Assembly (NCBI GenBank): GCA_031368215.1
Contig: JANLRD010000224.1
Span: 1-64,000 of the forward strand
Length of the DNA stretch: 64,000 bases
Source of the DNA: JANLQX01 sp031368215
Lineage (GTDB): Bacteria; Actinomycetota; Acidimicrobiia; Acidimicrobiales; JANYDT01
Direction: 5' to 3'
Each line of letters begins with the position of its first letter. Position 1 is the stretch's first letter. Below are positions 7,744 through 15,350 of this stretch, piece by piece. The notes beneath the pieces are model-generated. The model made no database searches and was not told the origin of the DNA. It saw only the letters and a list, made by a program, of their open reading frames with translations. A program made the translations under genes and the position numbers.

Positions 7744-8570
7744 GGCTGGTTGCGTCCCGCGATCTCCATGATGGAAGTCACCCGGCGTTCAGCGTCCGCG
7801 AGTATCCGGTCGGGGCTCTCGCTACCAAGCCCGATGGCCTTGAGGATTCCCCGCGGATGGGTGATGTCGTCGGGTCCGGACGACGCGCTTCCGCCGGCCA
7901 CGATGGCGCCGAAGCGATGTCCGCCCCAGACCGCCCGGGAGAGCGAATCGGTGAGGGCTTCGGCCGGCGCGTGGTGGGATCGGACGGCCCGCACGATGCG
8001 TTCCGGGAAGAACAATCGGTCCAGGTGGTTGGCGCCGACGTCGGTGTGGGTGCGGCCGAAGAGCGCCTTCTCCGTCTCGAGTAGCGGTCGACCGTTCTTC
8101 AGTCGGCGGGCCTGGACGGCAGCGTGCAGCTCGGGGTCGTCACGGAAGAGGAGAAGATCGCCGATGTCGTGCACCATGCCGCACGTGAATGCCTCGTCGG
8201 CGTTGCTGCCGAGCCGTTGGGCGAGCACTGCTGCCGAGGCCGCCGCGGTGATGGACCGTGCCCAGAAGCCGGGCGGAAACCCGACGTCGTCCGGACCGAG
8301 CACGAGCGCTGCAGTTCGACATGTCGCGATCGCCTCCACTGCGTTCACGCCGAGCAACACCATCGCTTGGCGGACGTTGCTGACCCGCCGAGCCTGGCGA
8401 AGGTGCGGCGCGTTTGCTGCGGCCATGACTGCGACGGTGAGTGACGGATCGATCTCGGCGAGCGGCGTGAGGTCCGCGTCGTCATTCCTTGCCAGCTCGT
8501 GCAGTACCGCAGAGGCAACCAGCGGCTGGGTGGGCAGGAGTTGAGCTCGAGACAACGTCGATGCTGACAT
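7740..8570 (-). CDS. HDOD-domain signalling protein
   Basis: 276 residues, most of them one HDOD domain. VASAVLHELARNDDADLTPLAEIDPSL opens the domain, NVRQAMVLLGVNAVEAI lies in the middle, and VHDIGDLLLF keeps an HD pair near residue 150. HDOD proteins are adaptor or regulatory modules common in c-di-GMP and motility circuits; catalytic activity is usually absent. I chose ATG 8570 (MSASTLSR), preceded by GAGGA about 12 bases upstream. An earlier ATG would add a low-complexity leader. The gene is coupled through two mini-ORFs to the diguanylate cyclase. Confidence 0.82.
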   Translation of the reverse strand: MSASTLSRAQLLPTQPLVASAVLHELARNDDADLTPLAEIDPSLTVAVMAAANAPHLRQARRVSNVRQAMVLLGVNAVEAIATCRTAALVLGPDDVGFPPGFWARSITAAASAAVLAQRLGSNADEAFTCGMVHDIGDLLLFRDDPELHAAVQARRLKNGRPLLETEKALFGRTHTDVGANHLDRLFFPERIVRAVRSHHAPAEALTDSLSRAVWGGHRFGAIVAGGSASSGPDDITHPRGILKAIGLGSESPDRILADAERRVTSIMEIAGRNQP

Positions 8571-8864
8571 GGGCGGTGCGATCCTCGGTTCGGTGCTCGT
8601 CGGAATTCCGCGGCCGGACCGCTGTTTCGGTCGAAGGCCTGCCGTCGTGCTGATGGATGGAGCGATCCGCCCCGGATTCGTCAGGTTGGGACCTGTCGAG
8701 CCGTTCTGCGTCTCGTAGGTAGCGATCGTCCGATGCAAGCGTTACCTGCGACGTTCCTCAAGAAATCCTCCCCGCGCCCTCGCCTCGGACAACGCAGGTC
8801 GGAACGGCAGCTGCCGATAGGGCATTCGAAACATCCCGGTACTCCCCATCCCCAGGACTTGTCT
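8571..8864. promoter_or_regulatory. Divergent region between HDOD and flgN
   Basis: 294 bases with no convincing gene. It must carry promoters for the minus-strand HDOD/GGDEF pair and the plus-strand flgN operon. GCCGATAG at 8813-8820 matches the sigma-28 -10 element (GCCGATAA), 45 bases before flgN. No good -35 element lies at the expected distance. Confidence 0.35.
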
Positions 8865-9329
8865 GTGAGCCTTTCCGACATCAGCTCCGCCCTCATGCGT
8901 GAGCAATCGCTTCTCGAGATGCTGCTCTTCAAGTTGGAGGAGGAGCATCTCCTTCTGGCCGCCGGCCGCACCCGGTGGCTCGCTGCGGCGACGCGCGAGA
9001 TCGAGGCAGTTCTCGGTGAGATCCGGCGATGCGAACTGGTTCGCGCCACGTTGGTCGAGGCGGAGGCTCCGAGGCTCGGCCTCGGACGCAACCCGAGCCT
9101 CCGCGAGCTTGCGGAGTACTCGCCCGAACCGTGGGATCACGTCTTCGGCCAACATCGTGCTTCGTTCCTGGCCATCGCCGACGAGATAAGCGCGCAGGCA
9201 AACATCAACAAGCAGCTTGTCGCCCGCGGTTCGGCGGCGACGCGTGATCTTCTCGAACGCGCCGCTCAGGAGCGCTCGAGCAAGTCGCGCAGCGGCGAGA
9301 CGGCGTTCCTCGTCGATCAGTCGCTGTGA
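8865..9329 (+). CDS. flgN: FlgN-like export chaperone for hook-filament junction proteins
   Basis: 154 residues, almost entirely helical and charged (LSDISSALMREQSLLEMLLFKLEEEHLLLAAGR at the N-terminus), as in FlgN. FlgN binds FlgK and FlgL in the cytoplasm and delivers them to the export gate. Both follow immediately, which supports the call. GTG 8865 is preceded by AGGA at good spacing; upstream in-frame codons give an Arg/Pro-rich, unlikely leader. The stop (GTGA) starts a 15-codon frame that ends just inside flgK. Confidence 0.72.
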   Translation: MSLSDISSALMREQSLLEMLLFKLEEEHLLLAAGRTRWLAAATREIEAVLGEIRRCELVRATLVEAEAPRLGLGRNPSLRELAEYSPEPWDHVFGQHRASFLAIADEISAQANINKQLVARGSAATRDLLERAAQERSSKSRSGETAFLVDQSL

Positions 9330-9365
9330 TCGACATGTCACGGACCGAAACGAAAGGCGGAGCCC

Positions 9366-10727
9366 ATGAGTGACTTCGGTGGACTGAGCATCGGCCTGTC
9401 GGGGTTGCAGGCACACCGACGCGCCCTCGACGTGACCGGCCACAACCTCGCGAATGTGAACACGCCCGGCTACAGCCGTCAGCGTGTCGACCTTTCGCCG
9501 ATCACCAACCCGACGACGGCGAACATCTTCTCCCGATCGAATGCTGCCGGTACCGGTGTGTTGGCAGGCACGGCCCACCGCCTTCACGATCAGTTCGTCG
9601 AGACGCGGGCCCTGCAGGAGCACGGTGCCGACGGAGCGCTGAAGCAGTCGCAAGCCGTACTCGGCCAGATCGAAATGGCCGTCAACGAACCGAGCGACAC
9701 CGGACTCGCCTCACAGATCAACCGCTTCATGGCGGCGTGGGACGACGTCGCCAACCGCCCGGACGATCTCTCAGCCCGCCAGCAACTCGTCGAGCTCGGA
9801 AAGACCCTCTCAGCTGACTTCGCGCAGCTCGACGGATCACTCGCCGCGCTCTCGCAGAACACCGGTCGTCAACTCGATGCGACCGTCGCCGACATCAACA
9901 CTTCAGCCGCCGCCGTGGCCGACTTGAACAACCGCGTCCTGGCCGCCGTGAATGCCGACATGCCGGCGGGCGATCTCATGGATCAGCGTGACGTGATGAT
10001 CCGCAATCTCGCCGACCTGGTGGGCGTCACGGTGCGCCCGAAGGAGAACGGGGTCGTCGACGTGTACCTCGGTACGACCGCCCTCGTCCGGGGCAATCGG
10101 CCCGAAGCGCTGCGAGTTGATGCCACCACGACACCGGGCACGACTGCGGTTGTGTGGGATCGACTCGGCGTCAGCGCCGCGGCCGGTGGGCAACTGTCTG
10201 CCCTGCAGGGCGCCGTGAATTCGACCATCCCCGGCTACCGGGCGCAGCTCACGGCAGTGCAACTCCAGCTCACGTCGGACGTGAACACCGTGCACGCCAC
10301 CGGGTTCGATCTCGCCGGGACGCCCGGCCTTCCGTTCTTCCAGATGGGCCCGGGTGGTATCGCGGTGAATCCGATCATCGCCAACGATCCGACGAAGGTC
10401 GCGGCTGCCGCGGCGCCGACGGGCCTGCGTGACGGATCAGTCGCCGGACAGATCGCCGATCTGACGGGACCGGGATCGGCCTACAACGCCATGGTCCTGC
10501 ACCTCGGGATCGAGAGCCGAACGGTGAACCGACAGGCTGCGACGCAGAGCCTCGTCACCGAGCATGTCGACTCGGCCCGTGAGGCAACCTCGGGTGTGAA
10601 CATCGATGAGGAGATGACGAACATGGTCGCCATCCAGCACGCGTACGACGCATCGGCCCGTTTCATCACGGCTGTGGATTCGATGCTCGACACGTTGATC
10701 CGTAGCACCGGCCTGGTCGGCCGGTAA
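9366..10727 (+). CDS. flgK: Hook-filament junction protein FlgK
   Basis: 453 residues. The N-terminus (LSIGLSGLQAHRRALDVTGHNLANVNTPGYSRQRVDLSP) is the classic rod/hook/FlgK signature, and the C-terminus (GVNIDEEMTNMVAIQHAYDASARFITAVDSMLDTLI) forms the partner helix. It caps the hook and joins it to the filament after export through the flagellar channel. AAAGGCGGAG lies before the ATG. It is compact compared with enteric FlgK (about 550 residues), with a reduced central domain. flgL follows 9 bases later. Confidence 0.95.
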   Translation: MSDFGGLSIGLSGLQAHRRALDVTGHNLANVNTPGYSRQRVDLSPITNPTTANIFSRSNAAGTGVLAGTAHRLHDQFVETRALQEHGADGALKQSQAVLGQIEMAVNEPSDTGLASQINRFMAAWDDVANRPDDLSARQQLVELGKTLSADFAQLDGSLAALSQNTGRQLDATVADINTSAAAVADLNNRVLAAVNADMPAGDLMDQRDVMIRNLADLVGVTVRPKENGVVDVYLGTTALVRGNRPEALRVDATTTPGTTAVVWDRLGVSAAAGGQLSALQGAVNSTIPGYRAQLTAVQLQLTSDVNTVHATGFDLAGTPGLPFFQMGPGGIAVNPIIANDPTKVAAAAAPTGLRDGSVAGQIADLTGPGSAYNAMVLHLGIESRTVNRQAATQSLVTEHVDSAREATSGVNIDEEMTNMVAIQHAYDASARFITAVDSMLDTLIRSTGLVGR

Positions 10728-10736
10728 GGGGCCATC

Positions 10737-11642
10737 ATGTCGGCATCCTTCCGGGTCACCCAGCGGAGCTCGTCGCTCGGCGTGCAGGCCAACCTCCAGC
10801 GCGGCATCTCATCGCTCCAGGCGCTCCAGGACAAGATGTCCTCCGGGCGCGAGATCTCTCGCCCTTCGGACTCACCGGGTGGAACGTCGTCGGCACTGAG
10901 CCTTCGCGCGAGCATCACCCGACACGAGCAGTTCGACAGAAACGCCAACGACGGAGCCGGCTGGCTCGCCGAATCGGACAATGCCCTGCAGAGCAGCGCC
11001 GAGGTTCTGCGGCGCGCTCGAGATCTCGGCGTTGCCGCGGTCAATGGTGCACTCGGTCCGAACGACCGCGAAGCACTCGCCATCGAAGTCGACGGCCTGC
11101 GTAGCCAGCTCCTCGCACTGGCCAACTCGTCGCGCCTCGGCCGACCGCTGTTCTCCGGCAATGCGCTGCCGGGTGTCGGTCAACCGAATGCCGCCTATGA
11201 CGCGACCGGCACCTACCTGGGTGACACCGGAGTGGTTCTGCGCCCGGTGGCCGAAGGGGGAATCGTCCAGGTCAACGTGACCGGCCCTGACGTGTACGGT
11301 CCCGCGACCAACAACGCGTTCAAAGTGCTGACGGACCTGGCCGCGAACATTCGTACCAATGTCGGAGCCGTTTCCCCCACGAGTATCAACGATGTCGATG
11401 CGGCGCTGAACCGTATCCAGACGGGCTTGGCAACCGTAGGTGCGCGTACGAATCAGCTCGAGACCCTGCAAGGCCGTAACGGTCTGAGCCGCGACAATCG
11501 CGTGAGCTCGTTGAACGAGATCGAGAGCATCGATATCGCCAAGACCGCCACCGATCTCAAACTGCAGGAGCTCGCCTATCAGGCGTCGCTCTCCGCGGCG
11601 GCCCGCGTCATCCAACCGTCACTGATGGACTTCCTCCGCTAG
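10737..11642 (+). CDS. flgL: Hook-filament junction protein FlgL
   Basis: 301 residues with flagellin-like ends: FRVTQRSSSLGVQANLQRGISSLQALQDKMSSGREISRPSDSP at the N-terminus and ATDLKLQELAYQASLSAAARVIQPSLMDFL at the C-terminus. FlgL forms the second junction ring between FlgK and the filament. Order and spacing (flgN-flgK-flgL-fliW-csrA) match the Gram-positive late flagellar module, as in Bacillus. Confidence 0.94.
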   Translation: MSASFRVTQRSSSLGVQANLQRGISSLQALQDKMSSGREISRPSDSPGGTSSALSLRASITRHEQFDRNANDGAGWLAESDNALQSSAEVLRRARDLGVAAVNGALGPNDREALAIEVDGLRSQLLALANSSRLGRPLFSGNALPGVGQPNAAYDATGTYLGDTGVVLRPVAEGGIVQVNVTGPDVYGPATNNAFKVLTDLAANIRTNVGAVSPTSINDVDAALNRIQTGLATVGARTNQLETLQGRNGLSRDNRVSSLNEIESIDIAKTATDLKLQELAYQASLSAAARVIQPSLMDFLR

Positions 11643-11690
11643 AAAGGACAACGGCCCAACGGTGACTCGTCGCCTCGTGTCCGTTCCGCT

Positions 11691-12137
11691 ATGAACGCAA
11701 CCATGCAAGCAGCTGAGAAGATGACGTCCGATTCCCCAACGTCGGGGGAGCTCTTCTTCGATCATGGCCTCCCGGGCTTCGCCTCCTCCCGTCGATTCGT
11801 GCTCGAGTCCTGGGGAGCGCCGGAAGGCCCCTTCTCACTTCTCCGCAGCCTTGACGACGAGACCGAGTTCCTGGTCGTGAATCCGGACGTGTTCTTCCCC
11901 GACTACGTCGCCGAGATCGACGATGAGACCGCCGATTGGCTCGGGCTGGCCAGCGCCGACGACGCGTGCCTGCTGGTGATCGTCTCGATCCGTGACAAGG
12001 CCGAGGACGCGACCGCGAACCTCCTCGGCCCGCTCGTGATCAACCGGAGCACCGGCCGCGCCATCCAGGCGGTGCTGAACGACTGCTGGACCACCCGGCG
12101 GCCCCTGTTCGGCCACCAAGGGTCCACTCAGGCCTGA
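11691..12137 (+). CDS. fliW: Flagellar assembly factor FliW, CsrA antagonist
   Basis: 148 residues. The core from about residue 20 (LFFDHGLPGFASSRRFVLESW, then FLVVNPDVFFPDYVAEID and LLVIVSIRDKAEDATANLLGPLVINRSTGRAIQAVL) is characteristic of FliW. FliW binds newly made flagellin; once flagellin is exported, FliW is freed to bind CsrA and relieve repression of flagellin translation. The adjacent csrA gene and the hairpin in the flagellin leader support this circuit here. The start is uncertain among in-frame ATGs at 11691, 11703 and 11721. Confidence 0.93.
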   Translation: MNATMQAAEKMTSDSPTSGELFFDHGLPGFASSRRFVLESWGAPEGPFSLLRSLDDETEFLVVNPDVFFPDYVAEIDDETADWLGLASADDACLLVIVSIRDKAEDATANLLGPLVINRSTGRAIQAVLNDCWTTRRPLFGHQGSTQA

Positions 12138-12257
12138 GCCGAGGAGATCGTCACCCTGCACCGGCCGGCCCGGCGACGGTCATCGGTGATGATCCGAGTT
12201 CTGGCGAACCTGCTCCGGTAGCGTGAGCACCCGACGTTCTTCGCACCACACCTCGCT

Positions 12258-12269
12258 AAGGAGCACGGA
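12258..12269 (+). promoter_or_regulatory. Two ANGGA motifs at the csrA start, possible autoregulatory site
   Basis: AAGGA (12258-12262), the Shine-Dalgarno sequence, and ACGGA (12265-12269), running into the ATG, are the CsrA recognition pentamer ANGGA. Their position would let CsrA block its own translation. This is inference from motif and position only. Confidence 0.4.
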
Positions 12270-12523
12270 TGCTCGTCCTGACCCGCAATACCAACCAAAG
12301 CATCATGATCGGTCCCGACATCGTCGTTACCGTGCTGGAGGTCCGAGGCGACAACGTTCGCCTGGGCATCCAGGCACCGAGATCCGTCGCCGTCTACCGA
12401 GAAGAAGTCATCGCCCAGCTCGAAGCCGCCAACAAGGACGCGTCCTCACCGAGCGCCGACGCACTTGAGCAGCTCCGCTCCTTCAGCGCTCCGCCCACCG
12501 AGCCTGCTGCGAACGACGAGTAG
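12269..12523 (+). CDS. csrA: Translational regulator CsrA
   Basis: 84 residues. MLVLTRNTNQSIMIGPDIVVTVLEVRGDNVRLGIQAPRSVAVYREEV is a full CsrA fold, including the VRLGI core and the Arg in APRSVAVYREE that contacts GGA loops. The dimer binds ANGGA hairpins in mRNAs and blocks ribosome access. The ~25-residue acidic/Pro tail is longer than in E. coli CsrA (61 residues). The start has a strong AAGGAG six bases upstream. The neighbours fliW and fliC are its known partner and target in other Gram-positives. Confidence 0.96.
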   Translation: MLVLTRNTNQSIMIGPDIVVTVLEVRGDNVRLGIQAPRSVAVYREEVIAQLEAANKDASSPSADALEQLRSFSAPPTEPAANDE

Positions 12524-12648
12524 CCCGCTGGTCGCTTCGTTGCCAAGCCGCACGCCGCGTGCTGCCCCTGACACCGACCTGAATGATTCGTCACTTGCCG
12601 AAGTGAACACTCCGCAAGTTCGCGGCGAGGCTGCCGATCGGTGCAGGT

Positions 12649-13932
12649 GTGAACGATTCCGTCTTCCTCGGACGACAACCCCTCATCGGGCGAAACGAGC
12701 AGACCGCGGCATATCGTCTGTTCGTCGCTGATGGTATCGACGACGCGAACCCTTTCGGCGACAGCGATCTCGCCTGTCGTCGGCTCTTGGCGGCGATCTC
12801 GGCGGCGAACCTCGAAGAGCTGATCGCCGGGAAGGACTCGTGGATCCCGGTCACCGTGGATGCACTCGGCCACGGCCTCCACAATGCGCTGCCGCCGAAG
12901 AGGGCGATCCTCGCCCTAACCCCATCAGAGCTCGCGAAAGCCGGAGCTCCGGAGCTTGTCGAGCGAACCCGCAGGATGGGATTCCGAGTGGCACTCGACC
13001 TCGCCGGCGAACGTACCGACGACGCTTCGTCCGCCGACCCCTTTGCCCGCTTGGCGAACCTCGGCGGCGCCGATGTGGACGCGTTCTCCGTGCGGTTCTC
13101 GAGCCGTCACACAAACACCTTCCACGCGGCCGGGCTCGAAGCCACGCGTCGGGGGATGCTTTCGGTGGCAGTCGGTGTCGATTCCATCGACGATGCCGGT
13201 TCCGCTCGCGGGGACTTCGACCTTCGGGCCGGCGCGTTCTTCCTCCAACCGGTGGCCCATGGACTCGGCGGTTCCGTCGACCGGCTTGCTGCGATGCAGC
13301 TCCTGGCCGAGCTCGAGAAGCCGAACAGCTCGTTCGAAGATGTCGAGCGGGTCATCACCCGCGATCCGTCACTCGTGCTGCGCATGCTGTCGCTGGTCAA
13401 CTCGGGATTGTTCAGCCTCCCCAAGCGGATCGACACCACGCGCTCGGCGCTGGTGATGCTGGGACTACGCAACGTCCGCCAGTTGGCGCTGGCGGTCACC
13501 CTGAACTCAGTCACCTCGGTTCCGGCCGAACTCACGCTGACCTCGCTGATCCGCGCCCGCCAGTGCGAGCACGTTGCCGCGGAACTCGGTGTGCGTTCCG
13601 AGCCTGCGTTCACGGTCGGTCTGCTCTCGCTCGTCGGCTCGTTCGCCGGAATGCCCACCGAAGACGCCTTGGCCTCGCTGCCGTTGACTTCGGAGGTCGT
13701 CAACGCCATCACCCGCCAGACCGGTCTTCTCGGTGAAGTGCTCGACGCCGTCCTGTGCTGCGAGGAGAACCGGCTGTCGTCGGCATGCCACATCGTCGAC
13801 GCCATCTCCCCGGCCGGCACCGGCCCTGCGGCCAACATCGCCATGCTCGCCACGACCTGGATCAACGCGGTGAAATGGGCCGAGCGGCTCCGCTCCGACG
13901 TCGGCGACCTCGCTGCACCCTCGCGTCGCTAG
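12649..13932 (+). CDS. Degenerate EAL plus HDOD protein (YuxH-like)
   Basis: 427 residues. Residues 1-200 begin VFLGRQPLIGRNEQTAAYRLFVAD, the start typical of EAL-like domains in YuxH-type proteins. The EAL and metal-binding motifs are missing, so phosphodiesterase activity is unlikely. Residues ~205-400 form an HDOD domain (RVITRDPSLVLRMLSLVNSG, SALVMLGLRNVRQLALA). It may act as a c-di-GMP or protein adaptor. GTG 12649 is the only sensible start. It sits between csrA and the flagellin gene, so a motility role is likely but unproven. Confidence 0.8.
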   Translation: MNDSVFLGRQPLIGRNEQTAAYRLFVADGIDDANPFGDSDLACRRLLAAISAANLEELIAGKDSWIPVTVDALGHGLHNALPPKRAILALTPSELAKAGAPELVERTRRMGFRVALDLAGERTDDASSADPFARLANLGGADVDAFSVRFSSRHTNTFHAAGLEATRRGMLSVAVGVDSIDDAGSARGDFDLRAGAFFLQPVAHGLGGSVDRLAAMQLLAELEKPNSSFEDVERVITRDPSLVLRMLSLVNSGLFSLPKRIDTTRSALVMLGLRNVRQLALAVTLNSVTSVPAELTLTSLIRARQCEHVAAELGVRSEPAFTVGLLSLVGSFAGMPTEDALASLPLTSEVVNAITRQTGLLGEVLDAVLCCEENRLSSACHIVDAISPAGTGPAANIAMLATTWINAVKWAERLRSDVGDLAAPSRR

Positions 13933-14065
13933 TTCCGACAGCAGCCTCGCCTGGGCTGGTTCCCGTCGGCGCGGAGGGGTAGGCCGATCGGACCATTCCG
14001 CGGCGAAGTGCGCACATCTTGGTGCGGTCGGCCGATCGGATGGATCGACCACCTAAGACGTGGCG

Positions 14066-14095
14066 TTCGGAATGCTCACGGATTGAGCGTCCGAA
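14066..14095 (+). promoter_or_regulatory. Upstream hairpin with ACGGA in the flagellin leader
   Basis: TTCGGA (14066-14071) pairs with TCCGAA (14090-14095). The loop holds ACGGA at 14078-14082. It lies about 40 bases before the Shine-Dalgarno hairpin, so the leader may offer two CsrA sites, as in the Bacillus hag leader. Confidence 0.45.
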
Positions 14096-14113
14096 GTCCT
14101 TTGACCAAATCAC

Positions 14114-14129
14114 GAATCAAGGAGGATTC
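14114..14129 (+). promoter_or_regulatory. Flagellin Shine-Dalgarno hairpin, strong CsrA-site candidate
   Basis: GAATC (14114-14118) and GATTC (14125-14129) form a perfect 5-bp stem around the hexaloop AAGGAG (14119-14124). This places both GGA and the ribosome binding site in the loop, the geometry preferred by CsrA. The start codon follows three bases after the stem. fliW and csrA lie just upstream in the same cluster. Confidence 0.7.
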
Positions 14130-14131
14130 CC

Positions 14132-14965
14132 GTGGGTCTTCGTATCAATCAAAACACCGCAGCAGCCAACGCCTACCGCAACCTGAACGTCTCTGACGGA
14201 CAGATGGCGAAGAGCCTGGAGAAGCTGTCGAGCGGATTCCGCATCAACCGCGCTGCTGACGACGCCGCTGGCCTCAGCATCAGCGAGGGCATGCGCTCGC
14301 AGATCGGTGGCCTCAAGGTCGCCGTCCGCAACGCTCAGGATGGCATCTCCGTCGTGCAAACGGCAGAAGGTGCCCTGACCGAGGTCCACTCGCTCCTGCA
14401 GCGTGCCCGTGACCTCTCCGTGCAGGCCGCGAACACCGGCGGCAATGACCTTGCCGCCCGCACCGCAGCCAGCACCGAAGTCGATCAGATCGTGAAAGAA
14501 GTCGACCGCATCTCGGCGTCGACGGCGTTCGGCGGGAAGAACCTGCTCGACGGATCGCAGGTCGCCGGCTTCACCTTCCAGGTAGGTGCCGGAGCGGCTC
14601 TCACTGACAAGGTCACCGTGAACATCGGCTCAATGTCCTCAACGGGCCTTGTCCTGGGGACCGTGGTGGCCGATGTTGTTGCCGGCAGCACCGCAGCGAT
14701 CACAACTCTCGACAACGCCATCGTCACGGTCTCGAGCCAGCGTTCCTCGCTCGGTGCAGTGCAGAACCGCTTCGAGCACACGATTGCCAACCTCAACGTC
14801 ACCGTGGAGAACCTGTCGGCGTCGGAGTCACGTATCCGTGACACCGACATGGCGATGGAAATGACGGCCTACAGCCGTACGCAGATCCTGACCCAGGCCG
14901 GCACGGCGATGTTGGCCCAGGCCAACCAGTCGCAGCAGGGCGTTCTTCAGCTTCTCCGAGGCTGA
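14132..14965 (+). CDS. fliC: Flagellin
   Basis: 277 residues. The N-terminus MGLRINQNTAAANAYRNLNVSDGQMAKSLEKLSSGFRINRAADDAAGLSISEGMRSQI and the C-terminus (ASESRIRDTDMAMEMTAYSRTQILTQAGTAMLAQANQ) are near-consensus D0/D1 flagellin. The surface-exposed centre is short, giving a minimal filament protein. GTG start with AAGGAGGA seven bases upstream, sequestered in a hairpin. The gene stands alone between a long leader and a hairpin array, as expected for a highly expressed monocistronic gene. It is the only flagellin gene in the window. Confidence 0.96.
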   Translation: MGLRINQNTAAANAYRNLNVSDGQMAKSLEKLSSGFRINRAADDAAGLSISEGMRSQIGGLKVAVRNAQDGISVVQTAEGALTEVHSLLQRARDLSVQAANTGGNDLAARTAASTEVDQIVKEVDRISASTAFGGKNLLDGSQVAGFTFQVGAGAALTDKVTVNIGSMSSTGLVLGTVVADVVAGSTAAITTLDNAIVTVSSQRSSLGAVQNRFEHTIANLNVTVENLSASESRIRDTDMAMEMTAYSRTQILTQAGTAMLAQANQSQQGVLQLLRG

Positions 14966-14982
14966 GCACGCTCCATTCATCG

Positions 14983-15132
14983 GGTGAGGTCGATGCTTCG
15001 GCGCCTCCGTCTCCATCGGAGTGACCTCACATCTTGATCGGGTGAGGGTGGCGCTTCGGCGTCGTCTTCAGCTCCCCCTGGAGCCCTCACTCCTCGAACG
15101 GGTGAGGTCGATGCTTCGGCGTCGACCTCACC
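14983..15132 (+). repeat. Three tandem GGTGAGG hairpins after the flagellin gene
   Basis: Three units start at 14983, 15041 and 15101. Each begins GGTGAGG and closes with the complementary CCTCAC. Stems are GTGAGGTC/GACCTCAC (14984-15030), GTGAGGG/CCCTCAC (15042-15090) and a perfect 11-bp stem (15101-15111 with 15122-15132). The loops share ATGCTTCGGCG-like sequence. They probably stabilise or end the flagellin mRNA. No T run follows them. Confidence 0.6.
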
Positions 15133-15218
15133 TCCGTTCGTCCCCGCCAGAGGTCATTTTCAGGCGGGCACGGACGTTGCAGAAAGTCGTTTGGCCGGGA
15201 GGGGTCAGGCGATGGAGG

Positions 15219-15262
15219 CGTGATGGTGACCGGTTAGCTTGCGCCCGGTCACCATCACGTTT
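15219..15262 (+). terminator. Strong factor-independent terminator before fliD
   Basis: CGTGATGGTGACCGG (15219-15233) and CCGGTCACCATCACG (15245-15259) form a perfect 15-bp stem with an 11-base loop, followed by TTT. It separates flagellin transcription from fliD. The region 14966-15350 otherwise holds only the three upstream hairpins and the fliD leader. Confidence 0.75.
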
Positions 15263-15350
15263 CCGATTCTCTCGTCGCTGATTCGGTCCGCAGGATCCGA
15301 AGATCGACATGTTCGCACACGAGGCTCACCGCACGGAGAGGACCGACGAG

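Noticed and set aside
8700..8735. GTAGGTAGCG-like sequence resembling the 3' part of a c-di-GMP riboswitch
   Set aside because: The conserved upstream parts of the aptamer (GGGCAAACC and GACGCAAAGCC-like segments) are missing, so this is a chance match.
9326..9373. 15-codon frame from the flgN stop running just past the flgK start
   Set aside because: It starts with GTGA but ends five bases inside flgK, not on the start codon, and flgK has its own strong ribosome binding site. I did not count it with the exact bridges.
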